In this document: positions 1-7,813 of the stretch, piece by piece | Layout: each line of letters begins with the position of its first letter | How positions within the stretch are numbered: position 1 is the stretch's first letter | From: Corynebacterium tapiri | GTDB lineage: Bacteria > Actinomycetota > Actinomycetes > Mycobacteriales > Mycobacteriaceae | Reading direction: 5' to 3' | DNA: 64,000 nt | NCBI RefSeq assembly: GCF_006334925.1 | Contig: NZ_VDHJ01000010.1 | Coordinates: 1-64,000 of the forward strand | The notes under the pieces: model-generated | Told to the model about the DNA's origin: nothing | Databases searched by the model: none | What the model saw: only the letters and a program-made list of their open reading frames with translations | Translations under genes and position numbers: made by a program

Positions 1-142
1 GCCGGTTGCTGCTGGGCCTGCTGAGCAGGTGGGTATCAATCTTGTGGGGGTGCAGTGACTCCAAACAGGTTGACATCCACCGCAACGACTGATTGTGCGC
101 AACAAGATGACCAGCAGACACGAAACAAAACCCCCAAAATCA
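1..142. other. window edge, no confident gene
   Basis: No gene can be supported here. A short plus-strand reading (bases 2 to 58) is open from the window edge and ends at a TGA. It could be the tail of a gene that starts outside the window, but 18 codons are too few to judge. The rest, up to the end of the portal gene, shows no clear reading frame or hairpin. Confidence 0.3.
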
Positions 143-1213
143 TTAGGGGCTTGTAATCACCCCAGTATCAGTACCAGACGCGCCAAGACCACCAGGCTCC
201 TCACTGAAGAACCCGGGGGCCTGAACCGTGCGGCGCGCACGCTGAGCACGCTCAACACGCTCCCGGGTCCACCCGGGAATGTCCGACCACAGCTCCTCCG
301 GCGGGATACCCAACATCTGCGCCAACTTGCCAAGACCGTCCACGGTCTGCGCGAACGACCGCGCAGACGTCTCAGCCCACTTGACCTCCGAGCTGAAGTC
401 CCCGGCGCCAGTATCATCGCCGGTCACATACGCGGCCAGGCGCAGAAGCTGCTCATGAGACTCGCCCAAGCTCGTCTGAATCTCGGACACCTTACGGTCC
501 TTCGACGTCTCCAAAGCAGCCAGACCATCAGCAGAAATATTGCTAATCGCATTGGCACCGAGCGCCTGTGCCGGCACCTGAGCGACCGCGGCGAAATCAC
601 GCACCGTTGCCTGGCGAGAGTCGATATACCGCGTCAGGTCAGTCTCGTCGTACTGGCCGACCTTCACGTCTGGGTCCTTGAAGAACTGGGTGGTAGCCAC
701 CGACTGCTTTAAAGCAACCAGCTCATTCTCTGGCATCCAGCCAATCACATAACGCTGCTTAAACGCCGCGAAGTACTGGGCAACACCCTGCTCGTAGTTC
801 GTCCGATTGATTCGGTCCTGCAGGCCGATCAGGTGCTCGACGATGCCGAACTGTTGCTCACCCTCGGCCATCATGCGGTCCTGGTATCGAACCACTGGGG
901 TCACGCCAAGGTCATGGGGACGTGCCTCGATGTAGGGCAAATTATGCGGATGAAGGTAGGCTTTCTGCGTCCACCAGAGGGGATCACCAGGCTTACGCTC
1001 AATCCCGAAGTAATAAACTGCTTCCTCATCGATAAGACGCAGATGAGTGCGCCCAATCTCCAAAGCAATGATCGGGTACTCATCCCCCACCGGCTCGAAA
1101 CCAGGAAGGTTAATTCCCTCCCCGTAGTGGGCAACGAACCGGCGCGGCGAATGCACCCCAATGCGAGCACCGCCCTTCTGAGCCGGCTCCCCCGTTGAAT
1201 ACGCCGCAGCCAC
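143..1213 (-). CDS. phage portal protein, SPP1 Gp6-like, N-terminally truncated
   Basis: The 356-residue product resembles the middle and C-terminal parts of SPP1 Gp6-type portal proteins, which form the dodecameric DNA-entry ring of tailed phages. Recognisable features are the GEGINLPGFEPVGDEYPIIALE stretch's LPGFEPVG core, a helical segment around VEHLIGLQDRINR, and ISADGLAALE followed by a helical C-terminus. Family members are usually about 450 to 500 residues, so roughly the first quarter to third is missing. An in-frame TAG lies two codons upstream of the GTG used here, so the frame cannot be extended. No terminase or capsid gene is visible beside it. I infer a remnant of a deleted prophage, together with the broken integrase about 1 kb away. 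It is probably not functional. Confidence 0.72.
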   Translation of the reverse strand: MAAAYSTGEPAQKGGARIGVHSPRRFVAHYGEGINLPGFEPVGDEYPIIALEIGRTHLRLIDEEAVYYFGIERKPGDPLWWTQKAYLHPHNLPYIEARPHDLGVTPVVRYQDRMMAEGEQQFGIVEHLIGLQDRINRTNYEQGVAQYFAAFKQRYVIGWMPENELVALKQSVATTQFFKDPDVKVGQYDETDLTRYIDSRQATVRDFAAVAQVPAQALGANAISNISADGLAALETSKDRKVSEIQTSLGESHEQLLRLAAYVTGDDTGAGDFSSEVKWAETSARSFAQTVDGLGKLAQMLGIPPEELWSDIPGWTRERVERAQRARRTVQAPGFFSEEPGGLGASGTDTGVITSP

Positions 1214-1397
1214 ACAGCACTACGGGTCACATGCAGGAGACATCAAACAAGAGCTAGGCGTTACCAGAAACTTAATAACGACTTGGAACCAGCTGAGTAA
1301 AACCGATACAACGCCTGTAACCTCCTGACAGTCGCACCGATAAGACAGGTGCAATGCAACCGCAGCAACACCGCTGCTCCACCCCAGAAAGACCAGT
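1214..1397. other. divergent intergenic region
   Basis: This is the gap between the truncated portal gene (minus) and the MmpS-like gene (plus). It probably marks the breakpoint where the 5' part of the portal gene was lost. I see no clear promoter or repeat. Confidence 0.3.
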
Positions 1398-1913
1398 GTG
1401 AGTACCCCAGCCCACGACCAGCAGCCAGCAAACAGCAACCAGTACCCGCAGCAGCCCTCCATCCCCCAGGGCTACGAGCTGCGACAAAAGAAGCCTTGGT
1501 ACAAGAAGGCTGGCTGCATCATCCCCCTCATCCTCGTCCTCCTCATGCTCCTCCTCCTCGGCAGCTGCACCGCTCTCTTCGGTAGCGCGATCAACGAGAC
1601 CGAAAAGATGATGAACGAAGAGCACACCGTCACCTACCGAATCCAGGGCGACGCCCAGGACGCAACCGTGACCTACTCCTCAGACGAAATGGAGACCGCA
1701 CAGGACACCGGAGTGCAGGCTGGTTGGGAAAAGGAAGTCAAGGTCAAGGGATTCTGGTCCCCGCACTTTACTGCCTCCAATGGCATGAACGATTACGGCA
1801 CCATAACCTGCCAGATCCTGTCCGACGGTAACGTGATCGCAGAAAACACTGGATCTGGCCAATTTGCATCGGTTACCTGCAACGCTTCCACTGAAGACCT
1901 TGGCAAGAAGTAA
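1398..1913 (+). CDS. MmpS-like single-pass membrane protein
   Basis: 171 residues from a GTG start. A proline- and glutamine-rich cytoplasmic N-terminus (about 1-35) is followed by a basic patch, one strong membrane segment (about 40-60, ending GSCTALFG, which could also act as a lipobox-like site) and an extracytoplasmic domain of about 100 residues. That domain has the beta-rich pattern of the MmpS family: VTYRIQGDAQDATVTYSS, a WEKEVKVKG strand, then ITCQI and FASVTCNAS with two cysteines likely to pair. MmpS proteins are mycobacterial accessory proteins of MmpL exporters. Stand-alone small versions are common in corynebacteria and their role is not known. No MmpL is nearby. It sits inside the phage-derived island, so it may be cargo. 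Confidence 0.6.
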   Translation: MSTPAHDQQPANSNQYPQQPSIPQGYELRQKKPWYKKAGCIIPLILVLLMLLLLGSCTALFGSAINETEKMMNEEHTVTYRIQGDAQDATVTYSSDEMETAQDTGVQAGWEKEVKVKGFWSPHFTASNGMNDYGTITCQILSDGNVIAENTGSGQFASVTCNASTEDLGKK

Positions 1914-1929
1914 GCAGTAGGCACAAGGA

Positions 1930-1959
1930 GCCCCGTTCTGGATCTTTCCGGAGCGGGGC
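1930..1959 (+). terminator. intrinsic terminator after MmpS-like gene
   Basis: A GC-rich stem (GCCCCG at the base pairing with CGGGGC, continuing with mismatches to TGG/CCG) is followed by ATTTTC. It lies 17 bases past the stop codon of the MmpS-like gene. Confidence 0.75.
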
Positions 1960-2004
1960 ATTTTCGGGATTAGGGGACGAAATAGCGCCATAATAGGAAT
2001 CGCA

Positions 2005-2913
2005 ATGTCCTCGATTAAGCCTTATCAGGCCAAGGCTGGCCGCAGGTGGCGCATCCAGTACCGAGATGCAACTGGAGTTAACCGCAATAAGCGTGGTTTC
2101 CGCACGAAGAATGGGACACAAGCCTGGGCTGACAAAACGCCACCGCTGTTCGTGAGAGCGACTGGATCAACCCCAATGAGCGCAAGCGCACACTGGGTAA
2201 CATCGCTGACGCCTGGTTCCCCACGCTCACCCTCTTGAAACCTAAGACCAAGCATTAAATGGAAGCTGTGTAGAAGAACCACGTGAAGCCAGTGTGGGCA
2301 GAACGCTCGGTTGTTTCTATCGCTCCGTCGGAGGTGCAGGCCTGGGGCAGCGGCCTGGACCGTTCTATTTCCCTCGTTCTTCACGCTTATGCTGTGCTGT
2401 CGCAGAGCCTTGATGTGGCCGTGGGTGACCGTGCACTCAAGGTGAATCCTGCTCGTGGAGTGCGCCTGTCACTCAAGAGCAAGACGTGAAAGTCTATCTC
2501 ATTTCCGATCAGCTGGCGACGCTCGTCGGTGAGTGCACGCGGTATGAGGAATTCGTGTGGGTGCTCGGCACTGTTGGACTGCGCTGGGGTGAGGCTGCAG
2601 CACTTCGGGTACGTGACGTGAACGTTTTACGCAACCGACTCATGGCAAGTGGTACTACAACGCTTTGGATCGTTGCATGGCTAAGGACAAGACCTTTCCT
2701 CGCGTGACTCCGCATGGTTTGCGGCATGTGGCGGCAGGGTTGATGGTCCATGCTGGCGCGAACGTAAAAGTGGTTCAGCGTCAGCTCGGCCATACCAGCG
2801 CTGTAATGACTCTCGATACCTACGCCGATCTCTTTGATGAGGATCGGATGCCGTGGGTGCTCGGGTTGATGAAGTTATTCAGGGTGCAGTCAAATTGCAG
2901 TCAAATTAGCTAG
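2005..2913 (+). pseudogene. int: tyrosine integrase, degraded
   Basis: Pieces of one phage-type tyrosine recombinase lie in successive frames. The N-terminal arm-binding part (YQAKAGRRWRIQYRD, KRGFRTKNGTQAWAD) runs from 2005. After a frameshift near 2140 it continues as WINPNERKRTLGNIADAWF up to a TAA near 2257. A core-binding piece follows from about 2283 to 2489. Another frameshift leads to the first catalytic block with the arginine motif GLRWGEAAALRVRDV (about 2575). A deletion and frame change lead to the C-terminal block PHGLRHVAAGLMVHAG...LGHTSAVMTLDTYADLF, with the HxxR and tyrosine positions intact. At least three frame changes plus a stop make the gene dead. It is the clearest proof that the first kilobases are a decayed prophage or integrative element. 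Confidence 0.88.
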
Positions 2914-2950
2914 ATTTCGCCCGTTTTCCCAGTTCACAGGGTTACAGGCT

Positions 2951-2980
2951 CCTGGCTCGAGCCCAGTTGGAGGAGCACAT
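2951..2980 (+). other. tRNA-3'-end-like sequence, possible attachment-site remnant
   Basis: Just after the integrase remnant, GGCTCGAGCCCAGTTGGAGG reads like the T-loop and acceptor 3' half of a tRNA gene (compare GGTTCGA). It is followed directly by a strong terminator, as a real tRNA 3' end would be. Tyrosine integrases commonly use tRNA 3' ends, so this may be one att arm left after integration. The T-loop is not canonical (CTCGA for TTCGA) and no intact tRNA is in the window, so this is a weak call. Confidence 0.3.
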
Positions 2981-2983
2981 AAA

Positions 2984-3026
2984 ACACCCCGTTAAGCTGC
3001 GTTCGCGCAGATGGCGGGGTGCTTTT
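2984..3026 (+). terminator. strong intrinsic terminator
   Basis: CACCCCG (2985-2991) pairs with CGGGGTG (3015-3021), followed by CTTTTC. The loop holds a second small hairpin (CTGCG-TTCG-CGCAG). It could be the original terminator of the tRNA used as integration site. Confidence 0.75.
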
Positions 3027-3348
3027 CGTTGGCAAGACCAAACATGCCGCATGCCCCCCATTTCCGGAGCATGCGCGGCAGGCTTTATCTCCTACTGCCA
3101 CGTCGTTCGGCTTCGCAACCGTCGATAAGCGGCCTACCTAACACCTTTTTCGAACACTATTTCTATCTTGCCCACAGGATGCACACAGCTCTTGTTAGGG
3201 TGCATTTCATCAACCGAGCTGGTTCGCCTTGAAGCCCAGTAGGTTACTGCCGTCACCGGCTCCAGCCCAAGGACACGAGCTGAGCCCGTACGGCGCACTC
3301 CATATTTTCTGACTGCCCTAAGTCAGGCCCGATAGAGAGGAATCTCCT
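3027..3348. other. noncoding stretch upstream of Ltp-like gene
   Basis: About 320 bases with no supported gene. The open frames here have no family features. It holds the only intergenic copy of the recurrent word CGTCGATAAGC (3120-3130). The last bases before 3349 provide a purine-rich ribosome binding site (GAGAGGAA) for the next gene. Confidence 0.4.
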
Positions 3349-3936
3349 GTGAGCAGCCCAATGACCCAGCCGTACGAATTTCCTGAAGCTCGAAAGTCGT
3401 CGACAGGTAAGAAAGTAGGCTGCGGTTGCGGCATCGCGGTCTTACTTCTCGGCATAGTGGGGGCATGCTCGGCGGCAGTTAGCGGGATCGCTGGAGACTC
3501 CCAATACCAGCCGCCAGCGTCGTCAACCCCATCCCACAGCCCTCAAGCCCAACAAGCTCTAAACTCCGCGCCCAGTTCCGCTCCGGCCGGTACTACTTCC
3601 CCACTGCCAGTCCAATCCAACAACTCCCAAAGTGTGCCTCGGGAATATTCAAACGCTTTGCGCGAGGCAAAGAGCTACATCAAGCTCATGAACTTCTCCA
3701 AGGCAGAACTCATGGATCAGCTCACCAGCGAATACGGCGGCCAGTATCCGGTAGACGCCGCACAGTACGCAGTCGATAACGTGGGCGCCGATTGGAAAGA
3801 GGAGGCCCTAGAAGCAGCCAAAAGCTACCAAGAGCTGATGGGAATGTCTGACGCTGCTCTCTACGATCAGCTCACCAGTGAGTACGGAAATCAATTCACT
3901 GCAGAGGAAGCCCAATACGCAATCGACAACCTCTAG
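3349..3936 (+). CDS. Ltp-family surface protein with two C-terminal repeats
   Basis: 195 residues from GTG, with GAGAGG about 9 bases upstream. A basic N-terminus is followed by one membrane segment (about 24-45) containing IVGACSAA, which could serve as a lipobox. A Ser/Pro/Gln-rich linker (about 50-100) follows. Two copies of an approximately 45-residue helical repeat end the protein: ALREAKSYIKLMNFSKAELM and ALEAAKSYQELMGMSDAALY, each followed by DQLTSEYG.Q and AQYA.DN. These match the host cell surface-exposed lipoprotein (Ltp) repeat. The founding member, from Streptococcus phage TP-J34, blocks DNA injection by other phages. Actinobacterial genomes carry many Ltp-repeat proteins whose role is mostly untested. 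Its place beside a prophage remnant fits a superinfection-exclusion origin, which is inference. Confidence 0.75.
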   Translation: MSSPMTQPYEFPEARKSSTGKKVGCGCGIAVLLLGIVGACSAAVSGIAGDSQYQPPASSTPSHSPQAQQALNSAPSSAPAGTTSPLPVQSNNSQSVPREYSNALREAKSYIKLMNFSKAELMDQLTSEYGGQYPVDAAQYAVDNVGADWKEEALEAAKSYQELMGMSDAALYDQLTSEYGNQFTAEEAQYAIDNL

Positions 3937-4047
3937 CGTCACGATGACTCAACTTCAGGGCCCTCTTTGAATTGTCATCACGAAGAGGTCTTGAGACCAT
4001 TGGCTGCCGATTTTCCGGCAGCCAACCGGAAAAAGGAGCTCCGTACT

Positions 4048-4800
4048 TTAAACCGAGAGGTACCCTCCATCAGCAACGATCTGGGCGCCGGTGACAAAGG
4101 ATGCCTTGTCCGAGAGAAGGAACGCGACAACTTCGGCGATTTCCTCCGACGTGCCCAAGCGTCCCAGCGGGTGCAGAGCCTCCAGCGAAGCCTTCAGCTC
4201 AGTGTTGGTCCACTGACTGATCAGAGGGGTGTCGATGTATCCCGGATGTACAGAGTTGATTCGGACACCCTGGCGCGCGTATTCGACGGCAGAGGCCTTG
4301 GTCAGCCCTGCAACGCCATGCTTGGAGGAGACATACGGAGCAAGGTTTTCGATTCCGGCGAACCCGGCGATCGATGACGTATTGACGATTGCGCCACCGC
4401 CAGACTTTACGATCTCCGGAAGCTCCGCACGCATCCCGTAGAACACACCATCAAGATTGATGGAAAGAACCTGGCGCCACTGCTCTGGCGTGAGCTCATC
4501 GGTGTGATGCTCTGCACCTACGATGCCGGCGTTGTTGAACGCAAGGTGGAGCCCACCGAACTTCTCCACAGCAAAACGCACTGCTTTCTCGGAGTCTTCC
4601 GGCTTGCTCACGTCAACCTGGATCGGCAAGGCCTGGAAGCCTTGATCAACGAGTTTTTGAGCCGCCGCATTTACGGCCTCCTCATTGATATCCGAAAGAA
4701 CAACGGATGCTCCGTCTTGCGCCAAAAGCTGAGCGGTAGCAAAACCAATGCCGCCGGCTCCACCCGAGATAAATGCAACTTTTCCGTCGAATTGACCCAT
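4048..4800 (-). CDS. SDR-family NAD(P)-dependent oxidoreductase
   Basis: 250 residues, the usual length for a classical short-chain dehydrogenase/reductase. The Rossmann glycine motif GGAGGIG is at residues 13-19, the acidic residue after beta-2 (LSDINEE) suggests NAD preference, NNAG is near residue 90, and the catalytic Ser (VNTSS) and YVSSK Tyr-Lys pair follow. The C-terminus GAQIVADGGYLSV is typical. FabG- and BudC-like enzymes share this layout, so the substrate cannot be named. The gene stands alone between the Ltp-like gene and a structured noncoding region. A purine-rich AAGGAT lies upstream of the ATG. Confidence 0.88.
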   Translation of the reverse strand: MGQFDGKVAFISGGAGGIGFATAQLLAQDGASVVLSDINEEAVNAAAQKLVDQGFQALPIQVDVSKPEDSEKAVRFAVEKFGGLHLAFNNAGIVGAEHHTDELTPEQWRQVLSINLDGVFYGMRAELPEIVKSGGGAIVNTSSIAGFAGIENLAPYVSSKHGVAGLTKASAVEYARQGVRINSVHPGYIDTPLISQWTNTELKASLEALHPLGRLGTSEEIAEVVAFLLSDKASFVTGAQIVADGGYLSV

Positions 4801-5087
4801 TGTGGGAATCCTTTCTGAAGCTGGGCTTTACGACGTCCCCCAGTTTATCCGAAAGGTAGTATGTTTGACCATGGCCTAAATCACATCTGGAGCTGAACTG
4901 TGCTTGCCGGCGCAATTCGGTATCGCAAGAAGTTGAGCATGCCCCCCGCAAACCTCTAAAGGAATAGGCACAAACCACGCCTATTTTTGCTCTAAAGCTT
5001 TAAAGGGCGCGCCCTTTGCGCCGATTCCTTTAGAGCTTTAGCCAAACTCCCCCGAAAACCCCGGCGTCGAACCCCCGACCAACCGCG
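4801..5087. other. noncoding region with nested inverted repeats
   Basis: No gene is visible in about 290 bases. Three structures share sequence. (1) A perfect 12-base inverted repeat, CTCTAAAGGAAT at 4954-4965 and ATTCCTTTAGAG at 5024-5035. (2) A 15-base inverted repeat with one mismatch, 4992-5006 with 5027-5041. (3) A 16-base perfect palindrome AAAGGGCGCGCCCTTT at 5002-5017. The right arms of (1) and (2) overlap, so they are mutually exclusive. Either could form in a leader RNA of the SDR gene, or act as DNA operators. See findings. Confidence 0.5.
4963..4988 (+). terminator. terminator-like hairpin with T run
   Basis: AATAGGC (4963-4969) pairs perfectly with GCCTATT (4979-4985), followed by TTTG on the plus strand. 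No plus-strand gene ends nearby, so it may terminate a small RNA or be one arm of the larger repeat structure. Its first three bases overlap the 12-base inverted repeat. Confidence 0.5.
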
Positions 5088-5450
5088 CTACTTCTTCTTC
5101 CCCTGGTAAATGTCCCAGCCGGAGCGAATCAGCGGGAGCTGCAAAGGTAAACGCCCATAAGCGATCGCCTTCTTCAACGGGGTCTTGTCACGGTACTGAT
5201 ACGCCATGTAGATGTTGCCCGGCCACACTGCCAAGGACAGCAGCGAGGTCGCCAGACCGCCGAGTCGTCGCGTGCGCGGAAGCGCCAACAGCCCAGCAGT
5301 GGCGAGTTCCGCTACCCCGGAAGCGTACGTGTAGGTCCGCGGCGAGCCCGGAAGCTGCGGCGGAATGATGCCGTCGAAAGGCTCCGGTTTGATGAAGTGC
5401 AAGGCACCCATTCCTGCGAATAGTCCGGTGAGCTGGCGGCGTGAGGGCAT
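5088..5450 (-). CDS. DoxX-like small membrane protein
   Basis: 120 residues starting at MPSRRQLTGLFAGMGALHFIKP. The start is chosen because AGAGGAG sits just upstream, although the frame stays open further. The pattern GxxHFxxPxxF(D)GIIPPxLPG followed by a membrane segment with GxxELATAGLLALP and a later WPGNIYMAYQ is typical of small DoxX-like membrane proteins. Their function is generally unknown, with some links to redox or thiol stress. It is divergent from the 83-residue gene at 5596. Confidence in the family is fair and no function is claimed. Confidence 0.7.
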   Translation of the reverse strand: MPSRRQLTGLFAGMGALHFIKPEPFDGIIPPQLPGSPRTYTYASGVAELATAGLLALPRTRRLGGLATSLLSLAVWPGNIYMAYQYRDKTPLKKAIAYGRLPLQLPLIRSGWDIYQGKKK

Positions 5451-5595
5451 GTTGGGCTCTCCTCTGCAACGTGGGGACCGCGAAAGGTTCGCGCTGAACA
5501 CATCCCACGATAAACCAGCCCCTGCGTGAAAAACGTGGAAAGGTAGTCTGGCAACACAAGTCATTACCAAGCGTGCAAGGGACGAAGACACTCTT

Positions 5596-5847
5596 ATGAT
5601 CCAATTTGTTGTTGGTGCCGCGGCCGGTTACGTCGTGGGCACGAAGGCAGGTCGCAAGCGCTACCACCAGATCAAGAAGGGCGCGCAGGCGGTAGCCAAC
5701 TCCCCAGTGACCAAACAGGTGGTCACCTCCGCCCGGCGCGCGGTGGCCAACAAGCTCGACCCGCAGCCGCGCATGCGTGAGGTCAAGAATCTGCGCCGCT
5801 CGAACACGGTGGACGGCCAGGAGATCCTGGAGCGCGACGCGGACTAG
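5596..5847 (+). CDS. small YtxH-like conserved protein
   Basis: 83 residues. A short hydrophobic glycine- and alanine-rich start (FVVGAAAGYVVGTKAGRKRYHQI) is followed by a basic amphipathic helix (PVTKQVVTSARRAVANKL). This YtxH-like arrangement, a weak membrane anchor plus a charged helix, is common in actinobacteria with no defined role. Its TAG stop shares the four bases CTAG with the stop of dnaG on the other strand. Confidence 0.65.
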   Translation: MIQFVVGAAAGYVVGTKAGRKRYHQIKKGAQAVANSPVTKQVVTSARRAVANKLDPQPRMREVKNLRRSNTVDGQEILERDAD

Positions 5848-7760
5848 GAGCGATTCGGGCGAAATGCTCGGTCGTTAAGTTCGCGACGCGCCTGCTCCAA
5901 TGCAATGAGGTCTGCAAACAGGTTGTTGTAGGCCTCTTCGTCGTCACTCGGGCGCATGCGCTGCAGCTGCACCTTGAGCTGGGCGATCTCATTTCCCACT
6001 CGCTGCTCCTGCAAGCGAGAGAGCACGGCGTCAGCGTAAGTGGTCACATCGTCAACGCCAATGAACTCCTCCACAGCGAGTTCAGACACAAAGTTGCGCC
6101 CCGAATAGTCGAGCATTTCTCCCGCGACGGAGGCGATCCACTCCACGCCACCGGTCCCGGCAGCGTCCGCTCCCCCGGCTTTAGAGATGGCATCTCGGAT
6201 GGCGCGGTACGCGTCGTTGGTAAAGCTATCGGCGCTCAAGCCGTCAAAGTAGGCACCCACGCTCGCGGGCTCCTGGAGCGCGAGCTTGATGGCTTCCCGC
6301 TCCGGCCACAGGCGCGGATCCTTAGGATTCGGCGGGATCACCATGGGCGTGTCTGTGGTCTTCGGTTGCTTAGAGTCGTCGAAACGCGTTGCCTTACGGA
6401 AGGTTTCCTTCTTCGCCTGACGCGGCTTGCGTGCCTCCTCGCGCACCATGCGAACAACGTCCGCAGGATCATGCCAGCCAACCCAGCCGGAAAGCTGGCG
6501 GGCGTACTCATCGCGCAGGGTCTCATCACGAATCCCCGCCACCACCGGGACGGTGCGACGCAATGCCTGCAAACGGCCCTCGGCGGTGTCGGTGGAGTAC
6601 TCCTGCAACAAGGAGGTGACCACGAACTCAAACATGGGCACGCGCGAGGCCACCAGGGAACGCACGGCGCCGTTGCCTTTGGCCAGGCGAAGATCGCACG
6701 GATCCTGCCCGTCGGGAGCAACCGCCACAAAGGACTGGCCAGTGAAGTTCTGCTCGCCTTCAAAGGCGCGCATGGCGGCTTTTTGCCCGGCCTCGTCGCC
6801 ATCGAAGGTGTAGATGAGCTCGCCGCGGAAGTAGTTATCGTCCAACATGAGACGGCGCAGGACCTGGAGGTGGTCGGCGCCAAACGACGTTCCGCAAGCT
6901 GCCACGGCGGTGGGGATGCCGGCCGCGTGCATGGCCATGACGTCGGTGTAGCCCTCAACAACCACGGCTTGGTGCTTGGTGGCGATGTTCTTCTTGGCCA
7001 GATCCAGGCCGAAGAGCACCTTGGACTTGTGATAAAGCGGCGTGTCCTGGGTGTTCATGTATTTGCCCATGCGGTCATCGTCGAAAAGCTTGCGCGCGCC
7101 GAAGCCGATGACGTTGCCCGCCACGTCCTTGATGGGCCACAGCAGACGGCGATGGAACTTATCGATCGGACCGCGGCGCCCCATAGTGGAGAGGCCTGCG
7201 AGCTCGAGCTCTTTGAATTCGAAGCCCTTGCGCATGAGGTACTTGGTCAGGGTGTCCCAGCCAGCCGGGGCGTAACCGCACTCGAAGGTGTAGATGATCT
7301 CCTGATCGAATCCACGATCCAGCAAGAAGTCGCGAGCCGGGGCGGCCTCCGGTGTTTCCAGCTGCTCGCGGTAGAACGCATGCGCAGCCTTGTTTGCCGC
7401 AATTAAGCGCTGGCGCGTACCCGGTTCATGCTTGCGCCCACCAGTACTTCCGCCCTGGTAGTTGATGTGATAGCCGATCTTCTCGGCAACAGCTTCGACG
7501 GCTTCGGGGAAGCTCAGCTGCTCCATTTCCATGAGGAAGGAGAAGACGTCGCCGCCTTTGCCTGTGGAAAAACAGTGATAGTAGCCACGCGCCGGGCGGA
7601 CATGGAACGAGGGCGTGCGCTCATCTTTGAACGGGCTCAACCCCTTCAACGAGTCTGATCCCGCTGGTTTGAGCTGGACGTATTCCCCCACGATCTCATC
7701 AAGAGCTGCACGTTCTCGAATCGCCTCGATATCGCTCGCTGGAATCCGTCCCTTCGCCAT
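5844..7760 (-). CDS. dnaG: DNA primase DnaG
   Basis: 638 residues, full length. DnaG makes RNA primers for lagging-strand synthesis and works with the replicative helicase. Visible parts: the N-terminal CHC2 region (about 35-95), the RNA-polymerase basic region, and the Toprim core with EGYTD (269-273) and DGDEAG (320-325) acidic metal-binding residues. A C-terminal helicase-interaction region follows. The zinc ribbon is odd: where other DnaGs have CPFH...HCFGCG, this one reads SPFK (42-45) and HCFSTG (62-67), so three of four zinc ligands are replaced and only Cys63 remains. The Toprim part is intact, so the enzyme is presumably active, and the change is unlikely to be a sequencing error because several bases differ. 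It is convergent with the 83-residue gene. Confidence 0.96.
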   Translation of the reverse strand: MAKGRIPASDIEAIRERAALDEIVGEYVQLKPAGSDSLKGLSPFKDERTPSFHVRPARGYYHCFSTGKGGDVFSFLMEMEQLSFPEAVEAVAEKIGYHINYQGGSTGGRKHEPGTRQRLIAANKAAHAFYREQLETPEAAPARDFLLDRGFDQEIIYTFECGYAPAGWDTLTKYLMRKGFEFKELELAGLSTMGRRGPIDKFHRRLLWPIKDVAGNVIGFGARKLFDDDRMGKYMNTQDTPLYHKSKVLFGLDLAKKNIATKHQAVVVEGYTDVMAMHAAGIPTAVAACGTSFGADHLQVLRRLMLDDNYFRGELIYTFDGDEAGQKAAMRAFEGEQNFTGQSFVAVAPDGQDPCDLRLAKGNGAVRSLVASRVPMFEFVVTSLLQEYSTDTAEGRLQALRRTVPVVAGIRDETLRDEYARQLSGWVGWHDPADVVRMVREEARKPRQAKKETFRKATRFDDSKQPKTTDTPMVIPPNPKDPRLWPEREAIKLALQEPASVGAYFDGLSADSFTNDAYRAIRDAISKAGGADAAGTGGVEWIASVAGEMLDYSGRNFVSELAVEEFIGVDDVTTYADAVLSRLQEQRVGNEIAQLKVQLQRMRPSDDEEAYNNLFADLIALEQARRELNDRAFRPNRS

Positions 7761-7813
7761 GCTTCATTACCCTACCGCCCCCACTGCGCACAGCCCATGA
7801 GACCATTAGTCGC

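Noticed and set aside
5050-5095. tRNA-like sequence on the minus strand (GGGGGTTCGACGCCGGGG)
   Set aside because: The TTCGA motif is there, but the T-stem does not pair and no acceptor or anticodon arms can be folded.
6366-7406. 346-codon plus-strand open frame opposite dnaG
   Set aside because: It lies fully inside dnaG on the other strand, where codon bias leaves long open frames, and it shows no family motif.
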